Source of the DNA: Alkanindiges illinoisensis
Lineage (GTDB): Bacteria; Pseudomonadota; Gammaproteobacteria; Pseudomonadales; Moraxellaceae
Assembly (NCBI RefSeq): GCF_004377485.1
Contig: NZ_SNTY01000014.1
Location: 186,001-250,000, forward strand
DNA length: 64,000 nucleotides
Reading direction: 5' to 3'
Shown here: positions 47,110 through 54,686 of the stretch, in pieces
Layout of the letters: each line of letters opens with the position of its first letter
Position numbering within the stretch: position 1 is the first letter of the stretch
Position numbers and translations under genes: made by a program
The notes under the pieces: model-generated
The model's input: the letters and a program-made list of their open reading frames with translations, nothing else
The model's database searches: none
Told to the model about the DNA's origin: nothing

Positions 47110-47139
47110 ACTATAAAACCCTGATCCTGTATTTGTCAA
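47110..47139 (-). promoter_or_regulatory. Sigma-70 promoter of rho
   Basis: On the minus strand TTGACA (complement of 47134-47139), an 18-nt spacer and TATAGT (complement of 47110-47115). The predicted start is near 47103. Confidence 0.7.
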
Positions 47140-47345
47140 TATTTGTTCAATGTCAACTTGTCAAAACGCATTAGACTTTTTGCCTGGCTTGAGCGCTTGG
47201 TCAGCTGGCTAAGCAATATTGGCAATAAAATCAAGATCAAATAGGGCGTAAGAATTTGGCTTGAGCAAAGTTTTGATTGAATGCAGAAATTAAAATACTA
47301 GAAATAAATTGATGGGGAACGTATTAAGCAGACATCGTGAGAAAA

Positions 47346-47375
47346 TACCGTCCGTGAACAGGGTCAGGGACGGTA
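47346..47375 (-). terminator. Terminator-like stem-loop after trxA
   Basis: An 8-bp stem TACCGTCC (47346-47353) / GGACGGTA (47368-47375). In the minus-strand reading it is followed by TTTTC. It lies 37 nt after the trxA stop and suggests trxA and rho are separate transcripts. Confidence 0.65.
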
Positions 47376-47411
47376 AAGCATCATTGTTTCGGTAGAAGCA
47401 ACAATCTGGGC

Positions 47412-47735
47412 TTAGATATTCTGGTCGATGAATGCAGCCAGTTTGGAGCGGGGCTGTGCACCGACTTGCTGGGCAACGGCCTGGCCATCTTTGAAAATCA
47501 GCAGGGCAGGAATGTTGCGGATGTTGTATTGAACCGCTGTGTCTTCACAGGAGGTGACGTCAACTTTAACAATCTTCAGCTTGCCAGCATATTCGTTGGC
47601 TAAATCTTCCAGTACAGGAGCAATGGCTTTACAAGGCGCACACCAGCCAGCCCAGAAGTCTACCAGTACAGGCACATCAGACTCTAACACGTCTGCTTTA
47701 AAATCTTGGTCAGTTGTATTGACGATACCAGTCAT
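47412..47735 (-). CDS. trxA: Thioredoxin 1 with a CAPC active site
   Basis: 107-aa general disulfide reductase, reduced by TrxB (30592). The fold and cis-Pro segment (NIRNIPALLIFKDGQ) are standard. The active site reads W-C32-A-P-C35 rather than the usual W-C-G-P-C, and the preceding FWAGWC is normal. The GGAG at about 7 nt upstream is a good ribosome binding site. Upstream of rho, the conserved trxA-rho order. Confidence 0.96.
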   Translation of the reverse strand: MTGIVNTTDQDFKADVLESDVPVLVDFWAGWCAPCKAIAPVLEDLANEYAGKLKIVKVDVTSCEDTAVQYNIRNIPALLIFKDGQAVAQQVGAQPRSKLAAFIDQNI

Positions 47736-47774
47736 AATTTTACTCCGGTGATATAATGGATCATGCTACAGATT

Positions 47775-47788
47775 ATGATGTACATCAT
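47775..47788. promoter_or_regulatory. Perfect 14-nt palindrome upstream of trxA
   Basis: ATGATGTACATCAT is self-complementary over all 14 bases, centred about 46 nt upstream of the trxA start. It is a candidate operator for a dimeric regulator near the trxA promoter; no regulator is identified. Confidence 0.35.
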
Positions 47789-48020
47789 TAAGCGCATGAT
47801 ACCGCTAAGGTTTGCTTATTGTCAGTGACATTGTTAGTTTTGTCCAATGGATGCTTTCGATTTTGTGTATCGTTTTAGGCAATCAATTGTTTTTTGAGTA
47901 TTGATGCTGTCAGAAGCTGGATATGCGATAAACTGGTTTCACATATTGCCAATACTGGCTTTTCTTTCCTAAAAGGGTGCTTTACCCTGTATGGGCTTAG
48001 GGTGGAGTAAATAAATCAAC

Positions 48021-49580
48021 ATGTCTGATTTTCTAGCAGAAGAAGAGTTACTGGCAGCCATTGATATGGGCTCAAACAGTTTCCATCTGGCGATTGCCCG
48101 TCTGGATCATGGCGAAGTACGCAAAGTGGCGTCCATGTCGGAGAAAGTCCAGCTGGCGGCAGGGCTTGATGAAAATAACCATCTGAATGAAGCTGCCCAG
48201 CAGCGGGGTCTGGAGTGCTTGAGTCGCTTTGTGGGACGTCTTGGCGCGGTAACGCCCAACCGGCTTAGAATTGTGGCCACCAATGCCCTACGGCAGGCAG
48301 AGAATTCACAGGAATTTATGCAGCGCGCTGCCGAGATTTTGCCAAAGCCTATTGAAATCATTGCAGGCCGTGAAGAAGCCCGGCTGATTTATCTGGGGGT
48401 GTCACATACCATGGCCAATGGCGGACGCCGTCTGGTGGTGGATATTGGGGGCGGTTCTACCGAGTTTATTATTGGTGAGGACTTTGAACCGATTCATACC
48501 GAATCGCTGCAAATGGGTTGTGTGGCCTATACCAAGGCTTTTTTTGCTGATGGCAGTATTAGTCCCAAGGCCTTTGAGCGGGCAGTGGCCGCAGCCAAAA
48601 AGGAAATCCGGGCAATTGCCAGCACCTATCAGGCTACTGGCTGGGATACGGTGGTGGGTTCCAGTGGCACAATCAAGGCCTGCCGTCAGGTGCTGGTGAG
48701 CCTTGGCCTGAGCGATGCGCAGGAAAATATTCTATATGAAGGCTTGCAGGTGCTTAAAGACCGCCTGCTAAAGGTCAGTGACATTAAACAAATAGATTTT
48801 GAGGGACTGCGCGACGACCGCCGTGCCGTATTGCCCGCTGGCCTGGCAATTTTATGGGCTATTTTTGATGTGCTGAAGCTGGATAAAATGGCCTATTCCG
48901 ATGGGGCACTGCGTGAAGGCGTAATGTACGACCTGCTGGGCCGCTTCCGCCACGAGGACATCCGGGATCGCAGTGTGCAGGCCATGATGGCGCGCTATCA
49001 TGCTGATCAGCGCCAAGCCGAGCGTGTAGTGAATACCGCACGGCATTTATTTGAACAGGTTGCTCCTGCCTTGCAACTGGATGCCGACAGTGCTGATTTG
49101 TTACGCCGTGCCGCATATCTCCATGAAGTTGGCCTGGCAATCAGTCATGGTGGCTATCATCGTCATGGCGCCTATCTGCTACAGCATTCGGATATTCCGG
49201 GATTTTCACAGGTAGATCAGAGCCGTTTGGCCCTGCTGGTAGCAAATCATCGCCGCAAGCTCAAGGCTGACCAACAGGAACAGGTACTGAAAAGTGGTGG
49301 CTTGCCACTATTACATTTGTGTCTGTTATTGCGTCTGGCTGTTTTGTTGCACCATAGCCGCAGTGACCAGCAGGTGCCGGAAGTGCAGCTTAGTGTTAAA
49401 GACAGCCACACCTGGCAACTGGGCATTAATGACCACGGCCAAGCCAATTTGTTGTTCCTCAGCGATTTGCAGGAAGAACAGCAACAATTTGCGCATTGGG
49501 GGATTCATCTGGAAATCCTGAATACAGCCCTGACACTTCATACATCGCCACTTCATACACCGGGGCAGGAGGCAGAATAA
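48021..49580 (+). CDS. ppx: Exopolyphosphatase (Ppx/GppA family)
   Basis: 519 aa. ASKHA-fold N-terminal half: [20 protein letters not shown] (phosphate 1), [17 protein letters not shown] (phosphate 2), and [15 protein letters not shown]. The C-terminal half has HD-like helices ([34 protein letters not shown]...[11 protein letters not shown]). Releases phosphate from polyphosphate and may also hydrolyse pppGpp; sequence alone does not separate Ppx from GppA, but length and the C-terminal extension favour Ppx. accA follows after 1 nt. Confidence 0.93.
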   Translation: MSDFLAEEELLAAIDMGSNSFHLAIARLDHGEVRKVASMSEKVQLAAGLDENNHLNEAAQQRGLECLSRFVGRLGAVTPNRLRIVATNALRQAENSQEFMQRAAEILPKPIEIIAGREEARLIYLGVSHTMANGGRRLVVDIGGGSTEFIIGEDFEPIHTESLQMGCVAYTKAFFADGSISPKAFERAVAAAKKEIRAIASTYQATGWDTVVGSSGTIKACRQVLVSLGLSDAQENILYEGLQVLKDRLLKVSDIKQIDFEGLRDDRRAVLPAGLAILWAIFDVLKLDKMAYSDGALREGVMYDLLGRFRHEDIRDRSVQAMMARYHADQRQAERVVNTARHLFEQVAPALQLDADSADLLRRAAYLHEVGLAISHGGYHRHGAYLLQHSDIPGFSQVDQSRLALLVANHRRKLKADQQEQVLKSGGLPLLHLCLLLRLAVLLHHSRSDQQVPEVQLSVKDSHTWQLGINDHGQANLLFLSDLQEEQQQFAHWGIHLEILNTALTLHTSPLHTPGQEAE

Positions 49581-49581
49581 A

Positions 49582-50418
49582 TTGATAAAAGCGGAACCCA
49601 ATGTGCTTGCTGCCTGGAAAACAGTGCAAATTGCAAGGCATCCTGAACGGCCACAGTTTCTGGATTATGTCAGTGAGCTGTTTAGTGAGTTTGATCCGCT
49701 GCATGGTGACCGCCTGTACGGTGACGATGGTGCCATGATTGGCGGCTTGGCCCGTTTTGATGGTCAGCCGGTAATGGTACTGGGACAGCATAAGGGCCGG
49801 AGTACCCGCGAGCGCCTGCAACACAATTTTGGCATGTGCAATCCGGAGGGTTATCGCAAATCACTGCGCCTGTTTGAAATGGCCGAGCATTACGGCCTGC
49901 CGGTTTTTACCTTTATTGATACCATGGGTGCTTATCCCGGTGTAGGTGCCGAGGAGCGCGGACAGGCCGAAGCAATTGCACGTAATCTGGCGGCATTGTC
50001 CCGCCTGAAAGTTCCGGTAATTGCCACAGTGATTGGCGAGGGTGGTTCTGGTGGCGCCGTGGCAATTGGGGTGGCCGACCGGGTAATCATGCTGTCACAC
50101 AGTATTTATTCGGTAATTTCACCCGAAGGCTGTGCGGCCATTTTGTGGAAAACCAATGAAAAGGCAGCTCAGGCCAGTGAAGCCATGGCCATTACTGCAG
50201 ATCGTTTATACAGTCTGGGTATTGTGGAGCATGTCATTGATGAGGGCGAGGGCGCGCATTTACAGCCACTGGTGGTGATGGAGCGCTTGCATCAGGTATT
50301 GCGTGATTCGCTGGATGAACTGTTATTAATGGAGAGTGAAGCGCGATGCCAGGCACGCTATCAACGTCTGATGCGTTTTGGCAGCAGCCAGTTACAAAAC
50401 AGCTCCAGCAGCAACTAA
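49582..50418 (+). CDS. accA: Acetyl-CoA carboxylase carboxyltransferase subunit alpha
   Basis: 278 aa. Carboxyltransferase-alpha core: [111 protein letters not shown] and [14 protein letters not shown]. The usual N-terminal 40 residues of E. coli-type AccA (FEQPIAELEAKIDSL region) are absent, as in Acinetobacter. Start is a TTG at 49582, placed 9 nt after AGGAGG and 1 nt after the ppx stop; no ATG fits. The last 73 nt overlap tilS. Confidence 0.94.
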   Translation: MIKAEPNVLAAWKTVQIARHPERPQFLDYVSELFSEFDPLHGDRLYGDDGAMIGGLARFDGQPVMVLGQHKGRSTRERLQHNFGMCNPEGYRKSLRLFEMAEHYGLPVFTFIDTMGAYPGVGAEERGQAEAIARNLAALSRLKVPVIATVIGEGGSGGAVAIGVADRVIMLSHSIYSVISPEGCAAILWKTNEKAAQASEAMAITADRLYSLGIVEHVIDEGEGAHLQPLVVMERLHQVLRDSLDELLLMESEARCQARYQRLMRFGSSQLQNSSSSN

Positions 50419-51707
50419 ACCAGTTTGCGCCACAACAGCAATTTCTGGTGGCATGCAGTGGTGGCCGCGACTCCCTGAGTCTGGCTTGCGCACTGCATTT
50501 GCTGTGTCCAGGCCGGGTTCGTGTTGCCCATATCAATCATCAATTGCAGGCCCCTTCTAGCCAGTGGGCCAACTGGCTGGCGGCGCAATGCCAGCAATGG
50601 CAGCTTCCCTGTGTCATTCAGCCTGTTGAGGTGGCGGCTGGTAACCTTGAGGCCGAAGCCCGCAAAGTGCGTTATCATGCCTTGTTTAGTCTGCTGCAAA
50701 ATAATGAAATTCTGGTGCTGGGCCATCACCAGCAGGATCAGGCTGAAACCCTGTTTTTGCGCATGTTGTCCGGCAGCGGGGTAAAAGGCTTGTCGGCCAT
50801 GAAAACACGCGAGCAGCGCCAGCTTGAGTCCGGACAAAACGTAGGGTTATGGCGGCCATTGCTGGATTGTTCGCGTCAGCAGATTACCGAGCTGGCAGCA
50901 TTAATTTGCCCGGACTATATTGATGATCCGGCGAATGCTCAGGACAATTTTGACCGGGTGTTTTTGCGTCAGCAGGTTTGGCCATTACTTAAAAGGCGCT
51001 GGCCTGCCCTAGATAGCACGCTGAACCGCACGGCTTTGCTGATGCAGGATAGTCAGGAGATTTTACAGGACGTCCAGATGCAGGACTGGTTACAGTGTGG
51101 TGACCACAATGTACTGGATATCCATGCCCTTGAACGGTTAAGTCAGCCCCGACAGCGCTTGTTACTATTACGCTGGATGCAGGGCGCTGAGCAATATGCA
51201 CCAGCCTTTCATCTGGTTGAAGAGGTTCGGCAAACCCTGCTCAATGCGCGGCAGGATGCAAGCCCGAAGGTGGTATGGCAGGGCTGGCAATTCCGGCGTT
51301 ACCAGCATCAACTGTATCGCCTGCCACAGCAATTGCCAAAAGCACAGGATTTACAGGTGCTATGGCCCTGTGGACAAGTACTTGAATTACCCACAGGCCA
51401 GTGGCAGTGGCAGCAACAGGAACTTGGTTTTCCGGCCCAATACATGGAGCAGCCATTTTTATTGCAGGCCCGTCGTGGCGGTGAGGTCATGCATGTGCAG
51501 GGAAGGGCTGGTCACTGGCCGCTAAAAAAATGCTTGCAGGAAGCCAGAATTCCGCCATGGCAACGTGAGCAGGTGCAGCTGTGTTATATGCAAGATCAAC
51601 TTTTGGGTGCATTAACAACGCAGGGCTTTTGGGTCAATCAGCAGCAAACTCTGGTTAAGGACGGCTGGTTACCTGTGTTAGTCCCTAACCCTGCTTTTCC
51701 AGCATAA
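50346..51707 (+). CDS. tilS: tRNA(Ile)-lysidine synthase
   Basis: 453 aa. Converts C34 of tRNA-Ile2 to lysidine so that it reads AUA. PP-loop motif [89 protein letters not shown]; the C-terminal domain is divergent. It starts at the ATG at 50346, 73 nt inside accA, with the next good start far downstream, so the overlap is probably real and the genes are coupled. Confidence 0.94.
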   Translation: MPGTLSTSDAFWQQPVTKQLQQQLNQFAPQQQFLVACSGGRDSLSLACALHLLCPGRVRVAHINHQLQAPSSQWANWLAAQCQQWQLPCVIQPVEVAAGNLEAEARKVRYHALFSLLQNNEILVLGHHQQDQAETLFLRMLSGSGVKGLSAMKTREQRQLESGQNVGLWRPLLDCSRQQITELAALICPDYIDDPANAQDNFDRVFLRQQVWPLLKRRWPALDSTLNRTALLMQDSQEILQDVQMQDWLQCGDHNVLDIHALERLSQPRQRLLLLRWMQGAEQYAPAFHLVEEVRQTLLNARQDASPKVVWQGWQFRRYQHQLYRLPQQLPKAQDLQVLWPCGQVLELPTGQWQWQQQELGFPAQYMEQPFLLQARRGGEVMHVQGRAGHWPLKKCLQEARIPPWQREQVQLCYMQDQLLGALTTQGFWVNQQQTLVKDGWLPVLVPNPAFPA

Positions 51708-51783
51708 TTTTCAGACCTGGCTTTTGGACATAGCTTTCAAACATAACGCTAAAACATGATTTTAAAAAAGGATGCGCCCATAC

Positions 51784-52977
51784 ATGAAAGACAATACCAA
51801 TCAAACCAACAGGCAGGCAAAGGGATTTATGCCGTATTTAAGCAATCAGGTACAGTATGCACAGCGGGTATTGGGTTCGCAGCGCATTCAGCCCATTACC
51901 CAAAGCAACTGGTATCAACCGCGCGAAACGGTACTGGGTAACCCGGCAGGACAGCCGGCATTCTTACCGTTAACTGAGCAGTTTCCGCTATCTACACAAG
52001 ACTGGCAAAACATTGACCAGTATTTATTAAATCATCAGACCCGTGCCTTTTTGGTATTGTGGAAAGGGCAACTGGTACATCAGTTTTATCATCAGTTTAA
52101 GCCGCATTATCAGTTTAATTCGATGTCCATGCTCAAGACACTAGTGGCATTATTAATTGGAATTGCCATTGATCAGGGGTTGATTGCAGGCGTTCATGTA
52201 AAAGCAGCTGAGTTTTTACCAGAATGGCAACATGATGCGCGCCGTGACATTACCATTGAACATTTGCTCAGCATGCAGTCGGGGCTTAAGAGTGATGTCA
52301 AGCTGGACGCCAGAACCTGGGTGCTGCCAGTGATTCCATTGTATCTGGGCAATGAGATCGAGCGCACGGCGCTGGCCTTGCCTTCGGTTGCGCCACCGGG
52401 ACAATATTTTGAATATAATAATTACAATACCCAGCTATTGGGCATTATTTTACAGCGTGCCTCAGGCTTAACGGCTGCACAATTTCTCAGCAAGTATTTG
52501 TGGCAGCCATTACACTGTCACTCAGGTTTTTTATGGTTAGATAAGCCGCACGGTCAGGCCAGAACCTTTGGGGCTTTTTTTGCACAGCCAGAGGACTGGT
52601 TGCGCGTGGGCCAGTTATTTGTGAATCGCGGCAGCTTTCAGGGGCAGCAAATTGTGTCTGCGCAGTGGCTGGAACAAATGCAGATTCCACGCAATACGCC
52701 TGCACGTGGCGTGATGGATGGCCGCGCCGATTACGGCTACCAGTTATGGCTCAAAGCCCATGATTATGGCCTGATCCGTGGTATTCCGTGGTTTGAGGCC
52801 ACCCATGCCACTACGGCATTTCATGATGATGCGCTATTTTACCTTGAAGGCTTGCGTGGTCAGTGCTTGTTTATTCATCCCCACCATGATCTGGTGGTGT
52901 TGCGAATGGGCGAACGGCCTAAAAAAGACTGGGACATGAGCTGGATGATTAACCAGCTTTGTGCAGTCTTAAATTAA
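51784..52977 (+). CDS. Serine hydrolase (beta-lactamase/class C-like, PF00144)
   Basis: 397 aa. Shows the S-x-x-K catalytic motif (FNSMSMLKTLVALLIG) and Y-N-N (FEYNNYNTQLLGIIL) of class C beta-lactamase-like serine hydrolases, LLSMQSGLKSDV and the C-terminal YGYQLWL. No signal peptide is visible, so a cytoplasmic or membrane-associated esterase/peptidase is likelier than a periplasmic beta-lactamase; substrate unknown. Start uncertain: ATG 51772 has its AAGG directly adjacent, while ATG 51784 has AAGGA at about 11 nt and was preferred. Confidence 0.82.
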   Translation: MKDNTNQTNRQAKGFMPYLSNQVQYAQRVLGSQRIQPITQSNWYQPRETVLGNPAGQPAFLPLTEQFPLSTQDWQNIDQYLLNHQTRAFLVLWKGQLVHQFYHQFKPHYQFNSMSMLKTLVALLIGIAIDQGLIAGVHVKAAEFLPEWQHDARRDITIEHLLSMQSGLKSDVKLDARTWVLPVIPLYLGNEIERTALALPSVAPPGQYFEYNNYNTQLLGIILQRASGLTAAQFLSKYLWQPLHCHSGFLWLDKPHGQARTFGAFFAQPEDWLRVGQLFVNRGSFQGQQIVSAQWLEQMQIPRNTPARGVMDGRADYGYQLWLKAHDYGLIRGIPWFEATHATTAFHDDALFYLEGLRGQCLFIHPHHDLVVLRMGERPKKDWDMSWMINQLCAVLN

Positions 52978-53007
52978 TTTTAGTTATTGAGTACAACAGA
53001 GTTCACC

Positions 53008-53895
53008 ATGCACCTTACGACAGATTCAACAGCAACAGCAACAGCAACAGCTACAACTACAACAGAAAGCCCAATTCGTTCCGAAGGTAAAATTGCCTTC
53101 ATTGGTGGTGGCAATATGGCACAGGCACTGATTGGCGGTTTGCTGGCCCAGCAATTCAATCCCGCTGATATTATTGTGTCAGAGCCGGTAGAAGCGCTGC
53201 ATGCGACCTTGCGCCAGCTTGGCGTACAGGTCACTACAGATAACCAGCAGGCCATCACGGATGCTGCGGTGGTGATTCTGGCAGTCAAGCCACAGGTAAT
53301 GGCAGAAGTACTGATGCCATTGCGTGAACAATTTAAGAATCAGTTAATTATTTCAATTGCAGCGGGTGTTACTATTTCTACCTTGTCACGCCTGCTGGGT
53401 GACTATCCACGCATTGTGCGTGCCATGCCCAATACACCGGCGCTGATTCAAACCGGCGCAACAGGACTGTATGCTACAACGGCGGTAGATACGGCAGACC
53501 GTACACTGGCCACCAACATATTACAGGCCGCCGGTCTGGTATTGTGGGTGGAGCAAGAGCAGCAACTGGATGCCGTGACTGCTGTTTCTGGTTCAGGCCC
53601 AGCTTACTTTTTTTATCTGATGGAAGCCATGATTCAGGCCGGGCAGGATCTGGGCTTAACGGAAGCACAAGCCAGGGCGCTTACCCTGCAAACGGCACTG
53701 GGGGCAGCCAAAATGGCGGTGAGCAGTCCGCATGCGCCAGACCAGTTGCGTAAAAATGTGACTTCACCCAACGGCACTACCCAGGCAGCTATTGAAACCA
53801 TGGATACTGCTCACGTGAATGTGCATATTCAACAGGCCTTGCAGGCTGCTGCCACACGCAGTGCAGAATTAGCCATTGCACTGGCATCAAAGTAG
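53008..53895 (+). CDS. proC: Pyrroline-5-carboxylate reductase
   Basis: 295 aa from the ATG at 53008; a TTG at 52987 is the alternative. Last step of proline synthesis. NADPH motif IAFIGGGNMAQALIGGLLAQQF, VILAVKPQVMAEVL, IVRAMPNTPALIQTGATGLYA, and the proline-pocket helix VTAVSGSGPAYFFYLMEAM. A 20-odd residue N-terminal extension precedes the Rossmann fold; it contains four tandem Thr-Ala units encoded by an ACAGCA repeat (53029-53052) and is likely disordered. yggT follows after 90 nt. Confidence 0.94.
   Translation: MHLTTDSTATATATATTTTESPIRSEGKIAFIGGGNMAQALIGGLLAQQFNPADIIVSEPVEALHATLRQLGVQVTTDNQQAITDAAVVILAVKPQVMAEVLMPLREQFKNQLIISIAAGVTISTLSRLLGDYPRIVRAMPNTPALIQTGATGLYATTAVDTADRTLATNILQAAGLVLWVEQEQQLDAVTAVSGSGPAYFFYLMEAMIQAGQDLGLTEAQARALTLQTALGAAKMAVSSPHAPDQLRKNVTSPNGTTQAAIETMDTAHVNVHIQQALQAAATRSAELAIALASK
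53029..53052 (+). repeat. In-frame hexanucleotide repeat (ACAGCA)
   Basis: Three perfect ACAGCA units plus a fourth differing in the last base, encoding TATATATA in the proC N-terminal extension. Changes in unit number would keep the frame. Confidence 0.8.
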
Positions 53896-53985
53896 TACCA
53901 TGGTAATGTGGCGGTAAAGATTGTGTTGCATCAAGGCTACACTGGGTCAAGACGCGTTAGTTAAATTTAAATCTGGAACGAATGC

Positions 53986-54561
53986 ATGGAACCACTTTCT
54001 TCGGTTTTGTTTAATCTTGTGATTAACATTGCAACACTGTTGATTTTTTTACGTTTTATCATGCAACTGGCGGCGGTGGATTATTTTAATCCGGTGGTTC
54101 AGGCCACTGTTAAAGCCACACCAGTGGTGGATATGTTTAGCCGGATTTTGCCCACAGTTGCCAATGGCCGCCTGAATCTGGCTGCGCTGGTGTTGCTGAT
54201 TTTGCTCAAGCTGCTGGATTTGATGGGCAATGCGTATTTGAATGGATTGCCAGCACCATTACCTGCCGAGCTGTTAGTGGCGACTTTTTTATCGCTGATT
54301 CAGGGCTTACTGCGTTTTTGCCGCTACATTATTTTTGGTTCCATTATTTTAAGCTGGGTGACGGTATTTACCAATGCACGCTCGCCATTTATTGATGTGG
54401 TGTGGCAACTGGCCGAACCCTTGCTGGCGCCGTTTCGCCGGATTTTGCCCAATACTGGCCCGCTGGACTTTTCACCCATTGTGGCTTTGCTGGCGATTTA
54501 TATTGCCGAGCAGCTCATGGCGCAGGCAGCCATGGTATTAATTGCTTCCGTAGGCTATTAA
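53986..54561 (+). CDS. yggT: YggT family membrane protein
   Basis: 191 aa, with two YggT repeats, each a membrane hairpin followed by an amphipathic stretch: VLFNLVINIATLLIFLRFIMQLAAVDYFNPVVQATVKATPVVDMFSRILP and LLRFCRYIIFGSIILSWVTVFTNARSPFIDVVWQLAEPLLAPFRRILPNTGPLDFSPIVALLAIYI. In plants and bacteria such proteins relate to membrane organisation and osmotic stress; function here is unproven. Downstream of proC, a common linkage. Confidence 0.92.
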   Translation: MEPLSSVLFNLVINIATLLIFLRFIMQLAAVDYFNPVVQATVKATPVVDMFSRILPTVANGRLNLAALVLLILLKLLDLMGNAYLNGLPAPLPAELLVATFLSLIQGLLRFCRYIIFGSIILSWVTVFTNARSPFIDVVWQLAEPLLAPFRRILPNTGPLDFSPIVALLAIYIAEQLMAQAAMVLIASVGY

Positions 54562-54590
54562 TTAAAAATTTATATTCACAGGTTAAACAA

Positions 54591-54622
54591 AAAACCGCTG
54601 TCATCATCTGAGCAGCGGTTTT
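54591..54622. terminator. Intrinsic terminator between yggT and polA
   Basis: Stem AAAACCGCTG (54591-54600) / CAGCGGTTTT (54613-54622), 12-nt loop; A-rich on the left and T on the right, so it can serve both convergent genes. Confidence 0.85.
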
Positions 54623-54686
54623 TGCTTTAAGGCCTTTTATGATGAAGGCCACGGTTCTAGGCTAGGGGTTTCAGGCTAATGTTCTT

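Larger units (their letters stand above)
46862..47411. other. rho leader and trxA-rho intergenic region
   Basis: 550 nt without a supported gene. It holds the minus-strand rho promoter (47110-47139), an apparent 240-nt rho leader (46862 to about 47103) and the trxA terminator (47346-47375). In E. coli the rho leader mediates Rho-dependent autoregulation; the length here is similar, but no leader peptide was recognised. Confidence 0.55.

Noticed and set aside
53474-53668. Minus-strand frame inside proC
   Set aside because: Antisense shadow with no features.
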